64,000 nucleotides of DNA, taken from positions 1,798,001 through 1,862,000 of the forward strand of contig NZ_CP108513.1 of the NCBI RefSeq assembly GCF_035989285.1, in the 5' to 3' direction. A program made the translations under genes and the position numbers. Positions 7,867-17,575 of the stretch are shown here, one piece after another. Positions within the stretch are counted from its first letter, which is position 1. Every line of letters begins with the position of its first letter. The notes below the pieces were generated by a model. It worked only from the letters and a program-made list of their open reading frames with translations. It was not told the DNA's origin and did no database searches. This DNA comes from Streptomyces sp. NBC_01235 (lineage in GTDB: Bacteria > Actinomycetota > Actinomycetes > Streptomycetales > Streptomycetaceae).

Positions 7867-10125
7867 TTGCCGAACAACTCACCCACGGCGGAGGGACGGA
7901 GAAAGTCCCTCACCCGCAACTGGCCAGTGGGCAGGCGGCTCCGTGCCGTCCTGCTGATCCCGGTGCTCGTCGCCCTCGTGCTCGGGGGCGTGCGGGTGAA
8001 ACGTTCGGTGGACACCTGGCAGGACGCCGACGACGCGGTCCGCGTGGCCGAACTGGTGACGGCGGCGAACAAGTACGCCAGTGACGCGATCAACGAGCGC
8101 GATGTGTCGGTCATCCCGCTGGTCAAGGACAAGAAGGCGTCGGACGCGGTCGTTCAGGCCCGGAAGATCACCGACGCGGACGCGAAGGCGTTCGACGCGG
8201 CGGTCGCCCGTATGCCGAAGACCGCCGGCCTCCTGCGGCGTGTGCAACTGGTGCGCAGCGGGGAGAAGCAGCTCGCCACCCTGCGGGCCAACGCGTTCAC
8301 GTCCCGGACGTCCGGGGTGCAGACGGAGGAGAGCTACCACACCGTCCAGCACCCCCTGATGGAGATCTCGAACGAGCTGGGCTTCGGCAGCAGCAACCAG
8401 GCGAGCTTCGGCCGGACCCTCTACGCCGTGTCCCTGACGCAGGCGGCCGAGTCCCTGATCCGGTCCATCGGCACGCACCTGCTGGTGGAGGACCGCGCCG
8501 GCCTCGCCCAGGGCGAACTCCAGGCCCAGCTCGCCTCCTTCCGCTCATACGCCTATCTCGAACAGGTGGGGCTCCAGGAGTACGCGGGCGCCGGCACCAC
8601 CGAGGACATGGCACGGCTCCAGAAGGCGCTGGCCGCCGCCCAGGCGCGCGGCAAGGAGCAGACCGCCCAGGCCGCGGCGAAGGCCGAGGCCGCGGGGCAG
8701 ACGTTCGTCACCCCGCCCGGCATCGACGAGATGATCACCGAGATCTCCACCGGGAAGCCGGCCGCGGAACTCGCCGCGCGGGGCATCACGCCCGAGTCGT
8801 TCTTCGCCGCGTCCACGCTGGGCTTCGACGCCTATCGGGGCATCCAGGTGAACCTCACCGACGCCGCGCTCGCAAGCGCGCACGACATCGCCGACGACGC
8901 TCGCCGCGACGCCATCACCAACGCCGCGCTCGTCCTCGCCTCGGTGCTCGCCGCCTTCCTGCTCGCCGCCTGGGTGGCCCGCACGATGAGCACCGGCATG
9001 CGCCGCCTCAGCGCCTCCGCCATCGAGATCGCCGGGCAGCGGCTTCCGACGATGATCGACCGGATGTCCCAGGCCGACCCCGGCCAGGTGGACACCCGGG
9101 TCTCCCCGATCCCGATCGACACCACCGACGAGATCGGCGAGGTCGCCCGGGCCTTCGACCACGTCCACCGCGAGGCCGTCCGGCTCGCCGCGGAGCAGGC
9201 CCTGCTGCGGGGCAACATCAACGCGATCTTCACCAACCTCTCGCGCCGCAGCCAGTCCCTGATCGAACGTCAACTGGCGCTGATCACCAGCCTGGAGGAC
9301 AACGAGGCCGACCCGGAGCAGCTGGAGAACCTCTTCCGTCTGGACCACCTCGCGACCCGCATGCGCCGCAACGGCGAGAACCTCCTGGTGCTGGGCGGCG
9401 AGAAGCCCGCCCAGCAGTGGGACCGGCCGCTTCCGCTGGTCGACGTGATCCGCGCGGCCTCCTCGGAGGTGGAGCAGTACGAGCGCATCCGTTTCTCCGG
9501 CATCCCGGAGGCCCACATCCACGGCCGGGCCGTGACCGACCTCGTCCATCTGCTCGCCGAACTGCTGGAGAACGCCACCGCGTTCTCCTCCCCGCGCTCG
9601 GAGGTGCGGGTGACCGCGGTCCGGCTCCCCGACGGGCGGATCATGGTGGAGATCCACGACGAGGGCATCGGGCTGGAGGCGGACGACTTCGCGATGCTCA
9701 ACCACAAGCTGGCCAACCCGCCGACCGTCGACGTCGACATCTCCCAGCACATGGGGCTGTTCGTGGTCGGCAGACTCGCCGAACGACACGGCATCCGCGT
9801 CCAGTTGCGGCCGTCCGGCGAGCGATCCGGCACGACGTCCCTCGTCATGCTGCCCGACACGGTCGCTCATCGCTCGCCGGACGCCCAGCCCGACTCCGAC
9901 ACGCTGGCCCTGGCCCTGGTCAAGAGCGTCCCGGAGTCCCGGCACGCGGACGGCATGGCCTCTTTCGGCGGCCCGGACTCCGGTGACGCCTTCACGGACT
10001 ACGAGGCCTGGCAGGAGGACAACTCGGCGAAGACCCGGCCCGCCGAGGAGCCCCCGGCCCCGGAGGCCCGCCACCGACCGCTCTCCCGACGGGGCCCCGG
10101 GGGCCGCGGCCGCCGTTCCCGGTAG
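7867..10125 (+). CDS. NIT-HAMP sensor histidine kinase, CvnA-like orphan
   Basis: About 752 residues. A first membrane segment (RAVLLIPVLVALVLGGV) is followed by an extracellular nitrate/nitrite-sensing-like (NIT) helical domain, a second membrane segment (about residues 348-370, ALVLASVLAAFLLAAWV), HAMP, and an ATPase domain (ELLENATAF, IMVEIHDEGIGLE, MGLFVVGRLA). This is the first gene of Streptomyces conservons (cvnA), whose partners are a Roadblock protein, a DUF742 protein and a small GTPase. None of these follows here; a terminator comes straight after the stop. TTG 7867 has a weak AGGAC before it. A GTG at 7813 would add 18 Arg-rich residues and lacks a ribosome site. The ligand is unknown. 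Confidence 0.82.
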   Translation: MPNNSPTAEGRRKSLTRNWPVGRRLRAVLLIPVLVALVLGGVRVKRSVDTWQDADDAVRVAELVTAANKYASDAINERDVSVIPLVKDKKASDAVVQARKITDADAKAFDAAVARMPKTAGLLRRVQLVRSGEKQLATLRANAFTSRTSGVQTEESYHTVQHPLMEISNELGFGSSNQASFGRTLYAVSLTQAAESLIRSIGTHLLVEDRAGLAQGELQAQLASFRSYAYLEQVGLQEYAGAGTTEDMARLQKALAAAQARGKEQTAQAAAKAEAAGQTFVTPPGIDEMITEISTGKPAAELAARGITPESFFAASTLGFDAYRGIQVNLTDAALASAHDIADDARRDAITNAALVLASVLAAFLLAAWVARTMSTGMRRLSASAIEIAGQRLPTMIDRMSQADPGQVDTRVSPIPIDTTDEIGEVARAFDHVHREAVRLAAEQALLRGNINAIFTNLSRRSQSLIERQLALITSLEDNEADPEQLENLFRLDHLATRMRRNGENLLVLGGEKPAQQWDRPLPLVDVIRAASSEVEQYERIRFSGIPEAHIHGRAVTDLVHLLAELLENATAFSSPRSEVRVTAVRLPDGRIMVEIHDEGIGLEADDFAMLNHKLANPPTVDVDISQHMGLFVVGRLAERHGIRVQLRPSGERSGTTSLVMLPDTVAHRSPDAQPDSDTLALALVKSVPESRHADGMASFGGPDSGDAFTDYEAWQEDNSAKTRPAEEPPAPEARHRPLSRRGPGGRGRRSR

Positions 10126-10130
10126 CTGTC

Positions 10131-10174
10131 ATACGCGATGCCCCACCGGAAGAGTCCGGCGGGGCATCGCGTAT
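10131..10174. terminator. Bidirectional hairpin between kinase and immunity gene
   Basis: The inverted repeat atacgcgatgcccc...ggggcatcgcgtat is extended by a near-match CCGG inner stem and has a short loop. It lies between convergent genes, just after the kinase stop, and can end transcription from both sides. Confidence 0.85.
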
Positions 10175-10185
10175 GCCATCAGTGG

Positions 10186-10605
10186 CTAGTCGACGGCTCC
10201 TTCGTCGAGGACGACGACGACCGATCCCGACCCCTCGGCCAGATAGTCGTGGTCCGGAAAGTAGTCCACGTGAAGGTGGTCGTCCTGATCCGCCTCCGAA
10301 GCGAAGCCCTCGATGTTGTCGGCGAGGAGAGCCAAAGCCTCCGGTCCGCCTCGAACTTCGACGGCCTCACTGTCTCCGGACGACGAGATCAGGATCTTCC
10401 CGCTGCCCAGCTGACATCTCATCCACGACAACGACCTGCTGTACGGGAACGGATCCGAGACCTTCTCCAGGGAGATCTCGCCCTGCCCGCTCCGCAACTC
10501 CCGCCCCAGGGCAAGCAGTTCGGAGCGGGTTCCGGAGAGCTCCAATTCCCCGGTCGAGTCACCGCGCAAGACCTTCACCATCACGCCTTTCGATCGTCTC
10601 GTCAC
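10186..10605 (-). CDS. Imm32-like immunity protein
   Basis: A 139-residue acidic protein placed directly after the toxin-bearing RHS gene. Its GTG start (10603-10605) touches the toxin stop. The C-terminal half, GGPEALALLADNIEGFA then HLHVDYFPDHDYLAEGS, resembles Imm32-family immunity proteins from memory of that family. Another start is possible: AAAGG lies just before a GTG-ATG-GTG cluster, so ATG 10581 may be the real one and would give 131 residues. It should bind and block the C-terminal toxin domain of the neighbouring protein. The location alone makes an immunity role likely; the Imm32 label is less certain. Confidence 0.68.
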   Translation of the reverse strand: MTRRSKGVMVKVLRGDSTGELELSGTRSELLALGRELRSGQGEISLEKVSDPFPYSRSLSWMRCQLGSGKILISSSGDSEAVEVRGGPEALALLADNIEGFASEADQDDHLHVDYFPDHDYLAEGSGSVVVVLDEGAVD

Positions 10606-13600
10606 CTACGGCCAGTAGTCGCCGGACCGGATCGTGGAGGGATCGATGGCCGTGTGCGGATCCTTGAGCGGGCCGCTCTTGACCGTCTGTCCGTTGATCT
10701 GGGTCTCCAGGTTCAGGTGCGGGCCCAGTTTCTGGACGTGCGGGCTACCGGGGTTCACATCGAACCTGGCGATCTTCCGGACCATGTTCCCGGACGCGTC
10801 AGTCGTCACGCTCATGAACTGGACTCCGCCGCTGCCGGACCGCACCACCGTCGCGTTGTCACCGACGTGTGCCACGGCACGGTTGATGGCCTCATCCATC
10901 GAGATGCTGCAGTTGTGGACCAGGACCGGCGTGGCGCCTGCCAGCACATAGTACGTGTGGAGGTCCGCGATGGTGAGGTTGTACATGTCAGCCACGCCGG
11001 GGCGGGGCAGCACGCCGCCCAGCGTGACCCGGCTGTCGTCGGCGGCCTTGAGGGTGTGGCCCGGGGTGAGCCGGCCGGCCTCGACCCAGGTGTGGACCGT
11101 GTCGTCCCAGAAGGGGTGGTGAGAGGTGGTGTGGATCGTGACGGCCTTGCCGTCCGGGCCGCGGACCTCGAGGTCGACGAGGTCGTTGTCGCGGTTCAGG
11201 AGTTCGGCCGTCACCGCACGCGGACCGCGTTTGCCGGTCTTGGGGTCCGTGGCGACGACCTTGTCGCCGATCCTGACGTCGACGATGGGTTTGGTGGTGC
11301 CGTCGGCCATGAGGACTTCGGTGCGCGGGTCGAAGCTGTTCCGGCAGCCGCCGGCCACCTTGGTCTCGGCTCCCGCGGCACCGCCGAGATAGGCCAGGAA
11401 CAACTCGTTGGTGATGCCCTCTATGACCCGGCCACGCGCCACTTCCTTGGCCTCGTCCACACACTGGCTGGCGTGGTAGACGCAGTAGGTGGCCGCGATC
11501 TCCTTGGCCGTCTCGGCGTCGGCGTCGTCACCCTTGTGCAGCACGTAGAGGTAGGCCTGACGGCATCCCTCGCGCCCGTAGCAGGCGGAGCCCGCCTTGG
11601 ACGACTCGTAGACCGGGTTGTACCAGAACTCGTCCGTGAACTCCCCGTCCATCATGCTCGCCCAGTAGTTCTGGAGCTTGTCGATGTCGTTCGTGACGGG
11701 GGTGTTCGTCGCCACCCAGTGCTTCTTCGCCGCGTGGGCGCGCTTGTAGATGTTGCCGCGGTGGTAGTCGGACGTGCCCGTCTTCGCGTCGTAGCCGACT
11801 TCCTGCTGCTCGTGCTTGCTGCAGTACTTGACGTCGTACTGGCAGGAGTTGGGCCGGGAGCCGATCTCCGTGCCGGCCGGGTCGGAGTAGGTGAGGGGGT
11901 TGTTGTTGGCGTAGGTGTAGCCGTTCATCTGCTGCGGGTCGGTGGCCGTGAAGACCGGGTCGACCGACAGGAAACGGCCGGTGGCGGGGTCGTACTCACG
12001 GGCGCCGAGGTGGGTCAGGCCCGTGGCGGTGTCGACGGTGCCGCCGACGAAGCCCTTGGTGCCGGTCCACGGGGTCGACTCGGTGCCGCGCGATCCGCCG
12101 AACGGCAGGGTGCGGCGCTGGGTCAGCGCCTGGCTGTCGGCGTTGACGGACAGCTGGGCGGTGCCGTGGTGGTCGGCCAGGGTGAAGGAGATGGTTCCGT
12201 CGTTGGCCTGGACGGCCTGGTGGCCGCCGCCGAGGTCGAAGTAGCGGGTGCCCTTGGCGGTGGTGGCGCCCTTGGCCAGGGTGATCTCCGTGGCGCCGAG
12301 GTAGAGCGTGGTCTCGGTCGGGGTGCGGCCGATCAGCCGGTTGCCGTCGGCGTCGTAGAGGTAGTCGGTGACCTTGTCGCTGCCGCCCTCCACCGGCTGG
12401 GTGACCTTGGCCAGATGGCCCTCGGCGTCCCAGTCCAGGGTCTGCGAGGTGCCGTTGCCCAGCTGCCGGGTGTGGGTGTAGCCGCCGACGTCATAGGTGA
12501 AGCTGTCGGTGGACTTGACCGTGCCGGTGGTGGTGTCCACCGAGCCCAGCGTGTGCGGCCGGACCGCGCCCGGGTCGGGGTAGTGGTAGCTCCGGCTGGT
12601 GTCCGAGGCGCCGGACGCGGTGGCGTGCTGGGTCTCGGAGAGCCGGTTGCCGACCTTGTCGTAGGTGTACGAGGTCCAGTAGGGGGCCGGGCCGCCCAGT
12701 GCGCTGGTGGAAGGGGTGGCGGCACAGCTGGTGGTCGACTGGGCCCAGGCCTCGGTCGTCCGGCCGAGGTAGTCGTAGCCGAAGCACTGGTTGTCGGTGC
12801 CGGAGCGGGAGGTGTCCGAGACGGACAGCACGTTGCCCGCCTCGTCGTAGGAGTAGGTGTTGTACTGGTCCACGCCCGCGACGTCCTGACGGTCCACCCG
12901 TGAGGTGGCCAGCCGCTGGGTGCCCCACTGGTAGGTGTTGGTCTCGTACGTCGTCTTGCCGCCGTTCGCGGCCAGCGCGTACTGCAGCGGTTTGCCGGTG
13001 AGGCTGTAGCTGGTGCTCGCGGTCAGGTTCTGCGGGCCGCTGATCCCGACGGGCCGCAGGGTGGCGTCCTCGTAGGTGTAGGCGACGGTGTTGGCGGCCA
13101 GGTCACCGGCCTTGGGATAGCCGACGCCCTGGACCGTGCCCGAGGCGTTGTAGCTGGTCGTCGACAGGTAGGTGCCGGCCAGCGTGCCCTCGGCGGAGGG
13201 GATGGTCACCGAGGTGCGCAGGGACCGGTACAGCCGGTCGTAGGCCACGATGCTCGTCTTGTACTCCTGGGTGCCGACGTAACGCGAGCTGGACGCGAGG
13301 TGGCCCTTGGCTCCGCTGATGGTGTCGTAGACCCACTTGGCGCGCAGGGCGCCGGTCGAGGAGGTGTCGCGCAACTCGGTCTTGCGGCCCAGACCGTCGT
13401 AGGTGTAGGCGAGGACGGCTCCGCGGGCGTCCTTGGAGCTGGTCATCTGGGCACGGTCGTCGTACTCGTTGTGGGCGGCGCCCTTGTCCGGGTCGGTGGT
13501 GTCGGTGAGCCGGCCCATCAGGTCGTACGTCCACGTCCAGGCGTTGCCCGCCGGGTCGGTGACCCGCGTCAGCTCACCGCGCGGCGAGTAGCCGTACGAC

Positions 13601-16600
13601 GTGGTGTCATAGGCGGCGTCGGCGTCCCGGGCGTGCAGCAGGCGCAGTTCGGTGGTGTGGCCGCGGGCGTCGGTGACGGTCGTCTGCGCGGCGCCGCCGA
13701 CCGGCGGGATGACCGTGGTGCGGTCGCCGCCGTAGATGGTCTTCGTGACGCCGAGGACCGCTCCGCCGTCGCCGTTGCCGGCGATCTGCCTCAGCTCGGT
13801 CGCCCGGCCCAGACCGTCGTAGGTGTATCGGCTCTGGGTCTCCACGCTCAGCGCGTCCGCGGGCTTGAACAGGGTCGTGGAGGGAGCGGTGGTGTCGGTG
13901 TAGTAGGTGGCGAACTCCTTTGCGGTCAGGCCGCGTTCGTCGTAGAAGGTGTCCGACAGCAGCGTCCCGCCCTTCGGGCCGGGGGCCTGGGTCTGCCGGG
14001 CGCGCAGGAAGCCGTCGTAGAAGGCGTACGTGGTGTCCTGCGCACCCGAGTTGCCGATGGTCTTCGTGCCGACCACGACCGGCTTGCCGTCGGTGATGGT
14101 GTAGCTGAACTCGAAGCTGGGGGTCTGGCTCGTGGTGCGGTCCGCCTGCCACACCTTGGCGGTGCGGCCCAGCGCGTCGTACGCGTAGGTGACGACCTTG
14201 CCGTTGGTGTCGGTCTCGGTCAGCGGCTGGCCGCGCAGCGTGTCGTAGGCGGTGGTCGACGTCTGCGCGGTGGTGCCGTCCACCGTCGTGGCGGGCGGGG
14301 TGGTCACCGAACTGCTCGTCGGGAACCCGGTGGTCGGGGTGTAGGCGGTGGTGGTGGTCCGTCCGTCGGTGCGGGCGGACCGGGTGAGCGCGCCCGCGGA
14401 GGTGACCGTGACGTCGGCGGTGAGGTCGGTGGTGGTCAGCGCCCGACCGTAGCCGTCGTAGGTGGAGGTGGACTCCAGGTAGAGCGCGCTGGAGCCGCTG
14501 TACGTCTTGAGTTTCGCGGTTCTGGTGGCGTCGCCCTTCGTCGCCGCGGCACCGTACGCCCCGCCGTCGTAAGCAGTACGGACGTCGGACATGACGTCGG
14601 CCGGACGGCTGGTGGCGGCGTCGCACGCCTTGGCGACCGTCTCGACCCGGGCGGGGGCCTGCACGGGAACGCTGCCGGCAACGTAGGTGGTGCGGGTGCA
14701 CTGGTCGTCGGCCGCGGTCGTCGTGTCGCCCAGGTCCTCGGTCTGAGTGACCAGGCCGGTGGTGGCGTCGTGGGTGTCGGACGTCGAGGTGGTCTGCCAC
14801 TTGGCGCCGGCGCCGTCGTCCAGCGACGTCCACGACTTGGCTGACGCGGTGCCGGTGAGGTTGGCGGTGACGGTGCCCCAGGTGCGGACCTTCTTCGCGG
14901 TCTGCTGGTACCAGGGCCGGCTCACCGACTTGGCGAGCACCTTGCCGCCGGGACCCGAGTACTTGACGGTCTTGTACGCGAAGCCGGCCTGCGACTCGTG
15001 GTCGGTGATCGGGTCGCCCTCACCGGAGTCGAGGGTGACCGACACGCTCTTGGTACCGCCGGAGGTCGTCTTGCGGTCGCCGTCCATGCCGCGCAGGAAG
15101 TAGCTGTCGGTCTGCGACTTCATCGCCGACGCGCCGCCCTGGCCGCCGGTGCGCACCCGTACGTGACCGTAACCGCGCCACTGCGACCAGGTCTTGGACT
15201 TCTCCTTGGTCATCCCGTCGTCATCGTCGTAGTGCCAGGCCGCGCCGTCCAGGTAGTCGTACATCGTGACCTGGTCGGGGGCACCGCCGGTACGGTCGGT
15301 CGAAGTGACCGTGTCCACCACGTACTTGTTGAACCACTGCAGGTCCGGGTCGTCGGTGGAGCTGCCGCCGATGTACTGCGGGAAGCAGCGCGTGGTGTTG
15401 GTCTCCGGGGTGGGCAGCGCGGCGGCGTCGCACACCGGCGCCGAGTAGCCGACGTCGATCTGGCCGCCCGACTCGTCGGCGACGGAGGACAGCCGGGCCT
15501 TGATGTACGGAGCGTAGCCGTCGCCGATTTTGTCGAGCCGGTTGGCGAGCTGGGTGTAGGCGAAGGTGACCTTCGGCAGGGTGATCGAGGAGGTGCCGTC
15601 GTAGCCGGTGCGCTGGACGGAGTCCAGCAGCAGCTGGTAGTCGGTGTCGGCCATGCCCCACCGGTGGGTGAGCTTCCAGCCGTCGACGTTGCTGTAGGAG
15701 CCGGACACCAGGACCTGGGTGGTGACGCTCGTCAGCCGTTTCCGGGTGAAGAACGCCGGGGAGAACCGGCCGTTGTCGCAGTCGGTGCCCGCCTCGCAGT
15801 TCAGGTCCCACGGGGTGTCGTACCAGTACTGGGAGTCCGTGGAGATGGACGAGCAGGTGGTCGAGCTGTCGGCGATGCACCGCTCGCTGTTGGTGAAGTT
15901 CACCTTGGCCGGCGCCTTCGTCGAGTACATGGCCGTGGACTTCAGGCCGTACTCGATGCGGTCCAGGGTGCCGCCGCGGACGTAGGGGGTGTCGTCGGCC
16001 GCCTTGAGGTTGCGGCCGTAGGAGTTGGTCTCCTTGTCGTAGTAGTACGCGACCGCGTTGCCGTGCGGGTCCACGACGTAGTCCAGGTTCCAGCGCCAGC
16101 CCTGCTGGCACCAGGACGCCGCGAACGTCGAGGCGTTGCACGGCTCGTCGGCGTTGTTGCCGAAGACCGGTACCGTCCACGTCGAGTCGGTGGTCTCGTT
16201 GCCGCTCGCCCAGCCCGGAAGCCGGTTGTAGCCGAAGTAGTACTGGGTACCGTCGGGGGTCGTCACCCGCCAGTACTCGTCGTTGCGGGCCCCGTTGGAG
16301 CGCACGTCGGAGGTGGAGCCGTAGATCCGGTCGATCTTCGTGCCGTCGTCGTTCTGCAGCTTGAAGGAGTTGGTGCCGTTGGGCACCAGTTCGCCGCCGG
16401 AACCGTTCAGCGACAGGGTGGCGTTGTCGTACGCCCAGCACAGATCGCCCGGCTTGTTGCCGTCGGCGTTGGTCGCGCCGTCGTCCGCGCACCCCTTGTA
16501 GCTGCGCTCGATGAAGCCCGGCGCCAGGTCGAAGCCGTCACCGACCCACGACGCCTGGTTGTTGGTGTTGCCGGTGCGGCCGTCGACACCGCCGGACGAG

Positions 16601-17445
16601 TACGACAGCCCGACCTGCGGAGTCAGCCCGCCGGGCACCTGCGGCACCGCCATGTCGTACGACCAGGCGAACGAGCCGCTGCTCAGATCCGTGTTCCAGG
16701 TCGACGAGGCAGCCAGCGACGTGGCCTTGTAGTCACCCCGGTCGCTGCCGGTCGACGTGGCCGCCGCCAGTACGGTCGCCGTGGACGCGCTGAGGGCGAC
16801 CGACTGCGTGGTCAGCGTCTGCTTCTCGGTGTCGTTGACGGTCTGAACCGGCTGGACCGTACGGCACTGCGACTTCTGCGGCGTGGTCAGCGCGCAGGCG
16901 GGCAGCCGGACCAGGGTCAGCCGGTCCGCGTAGCCGCCGCCGTACAGGCCGGCGAACGAGGAGTAGTCCAGTGCGGCGCGCACTGTGCCGGCGCGCTGCG
17001 CACCGCCCTGACGGGGGGTCAGGGTGAAGACCGGCCCGTCGACACCCGTCCTGCGCGCCGCCTCACGGGACAGCGTGCTGACGGTGTAGGTGCCGGTGGC
17101 CGCGTCCGCGGACCGCTTGGCCTTGGTGTCCAGGGTGAGCGGCAGCCCCTTGACCCGGGTCGCCTCCTGGCGCAGCGTGACCGCCGCCGCGCTCGCCTTC
17201 GGCCAGCCTGTCGCCGGCGCCTCGGCGGGCGTGCGGGGGCCCTTCGTCACCTTGCGGGGCACCGCCTTGCCCGCCGGGCCGCCGGCGACCGGCGACTCGG
17301 CCTGCGGCAGCGCGGGCTTGGTCCAGCCCTGGGCGACGGCGGGGACCCCCGACGCCTGGAGCAGGGTCGCGGTCAGCACGGCGGCCGTGGCCATGGCCAT
17401 GCGGCGCCACGGCCTGCCTGTTCTTGTGCGTGGTCTGGCCTTCAT
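10606..17445 (-). CDS. RHS-repeat polymorphic toxin with Hint protease and C-terminal toxin
   Basis: A 2,279-residue secreted protein from ATG 17445; an in-frame extension to 17499 has no signal peptide. It has a Sec signal (about 1-40), an SpvB/TcdB-like N-terminal region (near 245, VPGGLTPQVGLSYSSGG), and long YD/RHS repeats (for example YDALGRTAKVW and YDGLGRATELRQ). The RHS core ends near residue 1825 with GAREYDPATGRFLSVDP. Next comes a Hint domain (about 2034-2179: starting Cys, TSHHPFWDD, and the final VHNC), all catalytic landmarks present. The last 100 residues form a separate toxin tip containing HVQKLGPHLNLE and IDPSTIRSGDYWP. Hint cleavage at the final Asn-Cys would free the tip. 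I cannot name the toxin family with confidence; an Ntox24-like RNase is one option. Confidence 0.9.
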   Translation of the reverse strand: MKARPRTRTGRPWRRMAMATAAVLTATLLQASGVPAVAQGWTKPALPQAESPVAGGPAGKAVPRKVTKGPRTPAEAPATGWPKASAAAVTLRQEATRVKGLPLTLDTKAKRSADAATGTYTVSTLSREAARRTGVDGPVFTLTPRQGGAQRAGTVRAALDYSSFAGLYGGGYADRLTLVRLPACALTTPQKSQCRTVQPVQTVNDTEKQTLTTQSVALSASTATVLAAATSTGSDRGDYKATSLAASSTWNTDLSSGSFAWSYDMAVPQVPGGLTPQVGLSYSSGGVDGRTGNTNNQASWVGDGFDLAPGFIERSYKGCADDGATNADGNKPGDLCWAYDNATLSLNGSGGELVPNGTNSFKLQNDDGTKIDRIYGSTSDVRSNGARNDEYWRVTTPDGTQYYFGYNRLPGWASGNETTDSTWTVPVFGNNADEPCNASTFAASWCQQGWRWNLDYVVDPHGNAVAYYYDKETNSYGRNLKAADDTPYVRGGTLDRIEYGLKSTAMYSTKAPAKVNFTNSERCIADSSTTCSSISTDSQYWYDTPWDLNCEAGTDCDNGRFSPAFFTRKRLTSVTTQVLVSGSYSNVDGWKLTHRWGMADTDYQLLLDSVQRTGYDGTSSITLPKVTFAYTQLANRLDKIGDGYAPYIKARLSSVADESGGQIDVGYSAPVCDAAALPTPETNTTRCFPQYIGGSSTDDPDLQWFNKYVVDTVTSTDRTGGAPDQVTMYDYLDGAAWHYDDDDGMTKEKSKTWSQWRGYGHVRVRTGGQGGASAMKSQTDSYFLRGMDGDRKTTSGGTKSVSVTLDSGEGDPITDHESQAGFAYKTVKYSGPGGKVLAKSVSRPWYQQTAKKVRTWGTVTANLTGTASAKSWTSLDDGAGAKWQTTSTSDTHDATTGLVTQTEDLGDTTTAADDQCTRTTYVAGSVPVQAPARVETVAKACDAATSRPADVMSDVRTAYDGGAYGAAATKGDATRTAKLKTYSGSSALYLESTSTYDGYGRALTTTDLTADVTVTSAGALTRSARTDGRTTTTAYTPTTGFPTSSSVTTPPATTVDGTTAQTSTTAYDTLRGQPLTETDTNGKVVTYAYDALGRTAKVWQADRTTSQTPSFEFSYTITDGKPVVVGTKTIGNSGAQDTTYAFYDGFLRARQTQAPGPKGGTLLSDTFYDERGLTAKEFATYYTDTTAPSTTLFKPADALSVETQSRYTYDGLGRATELRQIAGNGDGGAVLGVTKTIYGGDRTTVIPPVGGAAQTTVTDARGHTTELRLLHARDADAAYDTTSYGYSPRGELTRVTDPAGNAWTWTYDLMGRLTDTTDPDKGAAHNEYDDRAQMTSSKDARGAVLAYTYDGLGRKTELRDTSSTGALRAKWVYDTISGAKGHLASSSRYVGTQEYKTSIVAYDRLYRSLRTSVTIPSAEGTLAGTYLSTTSYNASGTVQGVGYPKAGDLAANTVAYTYEDATLRPVGISGPQNLTASTSYSLTGKPLQYALAANGGKTTYETNTYQWGTQRLATSRVDRQDVAGVDQYNTYSYDEAGNVLSVSDTSRSGTDNQCFGYDYLGRTTEAWAQSTTSCAATPSTSALGGPAPYWTSYTYDKVGNRLSETQHATASGASDTSRSYHYPDPGAVRPHTLGSVDTTTGTVKSTDSFTYDVGGYTHTRQLGNGTSQTLDWDAEGHLAKVTQPVEGGSDKVTDYLYDADGNRLIGRTPTETTLYLGATEITLAKGATTAKGTRYFDLGGGHQAVQANDGTISFTLADHHGTAQLSVNADSQALTQRRTLPFGGSRGTESTPWTGTKGFVGGTVDTATGLTHLGAREYDPATGRFLSVDPVFTATDPQQMNGYTYANNNPLTYSDPAGTEIGSRPNSCQYDVKYCSKHEQQEVGYDAKTGTSDYHRGNIYKRAHAAKKHWVATNTPVTNDIDKLQNYWASMMDGEFTDEFWYNPVYESSKAGSACYGREGCRQAYLYVLHKGDDADAETAKEIAATYCVYHASQCVDEAKEVARGRVIEGITNELFLAYLGGAAGAETKVAGGCRNSFDPRTEVLMADGTTKPIVDVRIGDKVVATDPKTGKRGPRAVTAELLNRDNDLVDLEVRGPDGKAVTIHTTSHHPFWDDTVHTWVEAGRLTPGHTLKAADDSRVTLGGVLPRPGVADMYNLTIADLHTYYVLAGATPVLVHNCSISMDEAINRAVAHVGDNATVVRSGSGGVQFMSVTTDASGNMVRKIARFDVNPGSPHVQKLGPHLNLETQINGQTVKSGPLKDPHTAIDPSTIRSGDYWP

Positions 17446-17524
17446 GGGGGTCTGTCTTCCTCCCGTTGAATACTCCGCGGGCAGCGGGGGACCGCGCACG
17501 GCGGAGCGAAGCAGTTGGCCCGGG

Positions 17525-17557
17525 AACGGGCCGGCCGCGTGCGGCGGCCGGCCCGTT
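17525..17557. terminator. 14-bp perfect hairpin between LamG and RHS genes
   Basis: AACGGGCCGGCCGC (17525-17538) and its exact complement (17544-17557) flank a 5-base loop. It lies 19 bases after the LamG stop and about 80 bases before the RHS start on the minus strand. It could terminate the LamG transcript or attenuate read-through into the toxin gene. Confidence 0.75.
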
Positions 17558-17575
17558 ACCCGGTGGCTGAACCGA

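Noticed and set aside
10909..11346. Hint domain as an intein interrupting the RHS gene
   Set aside because: It has no homing endonuclease and no C-extein with known function of its own. Its place between RHS core and toxin tip is the standard polymorphic-toxin layout.
10138..12903. Plus-strand open frame across the RHS/Hint gene
   Set aside because: It has no domain, and the opposite strand encodes recognisable Hint and RHS motifs without interruption.
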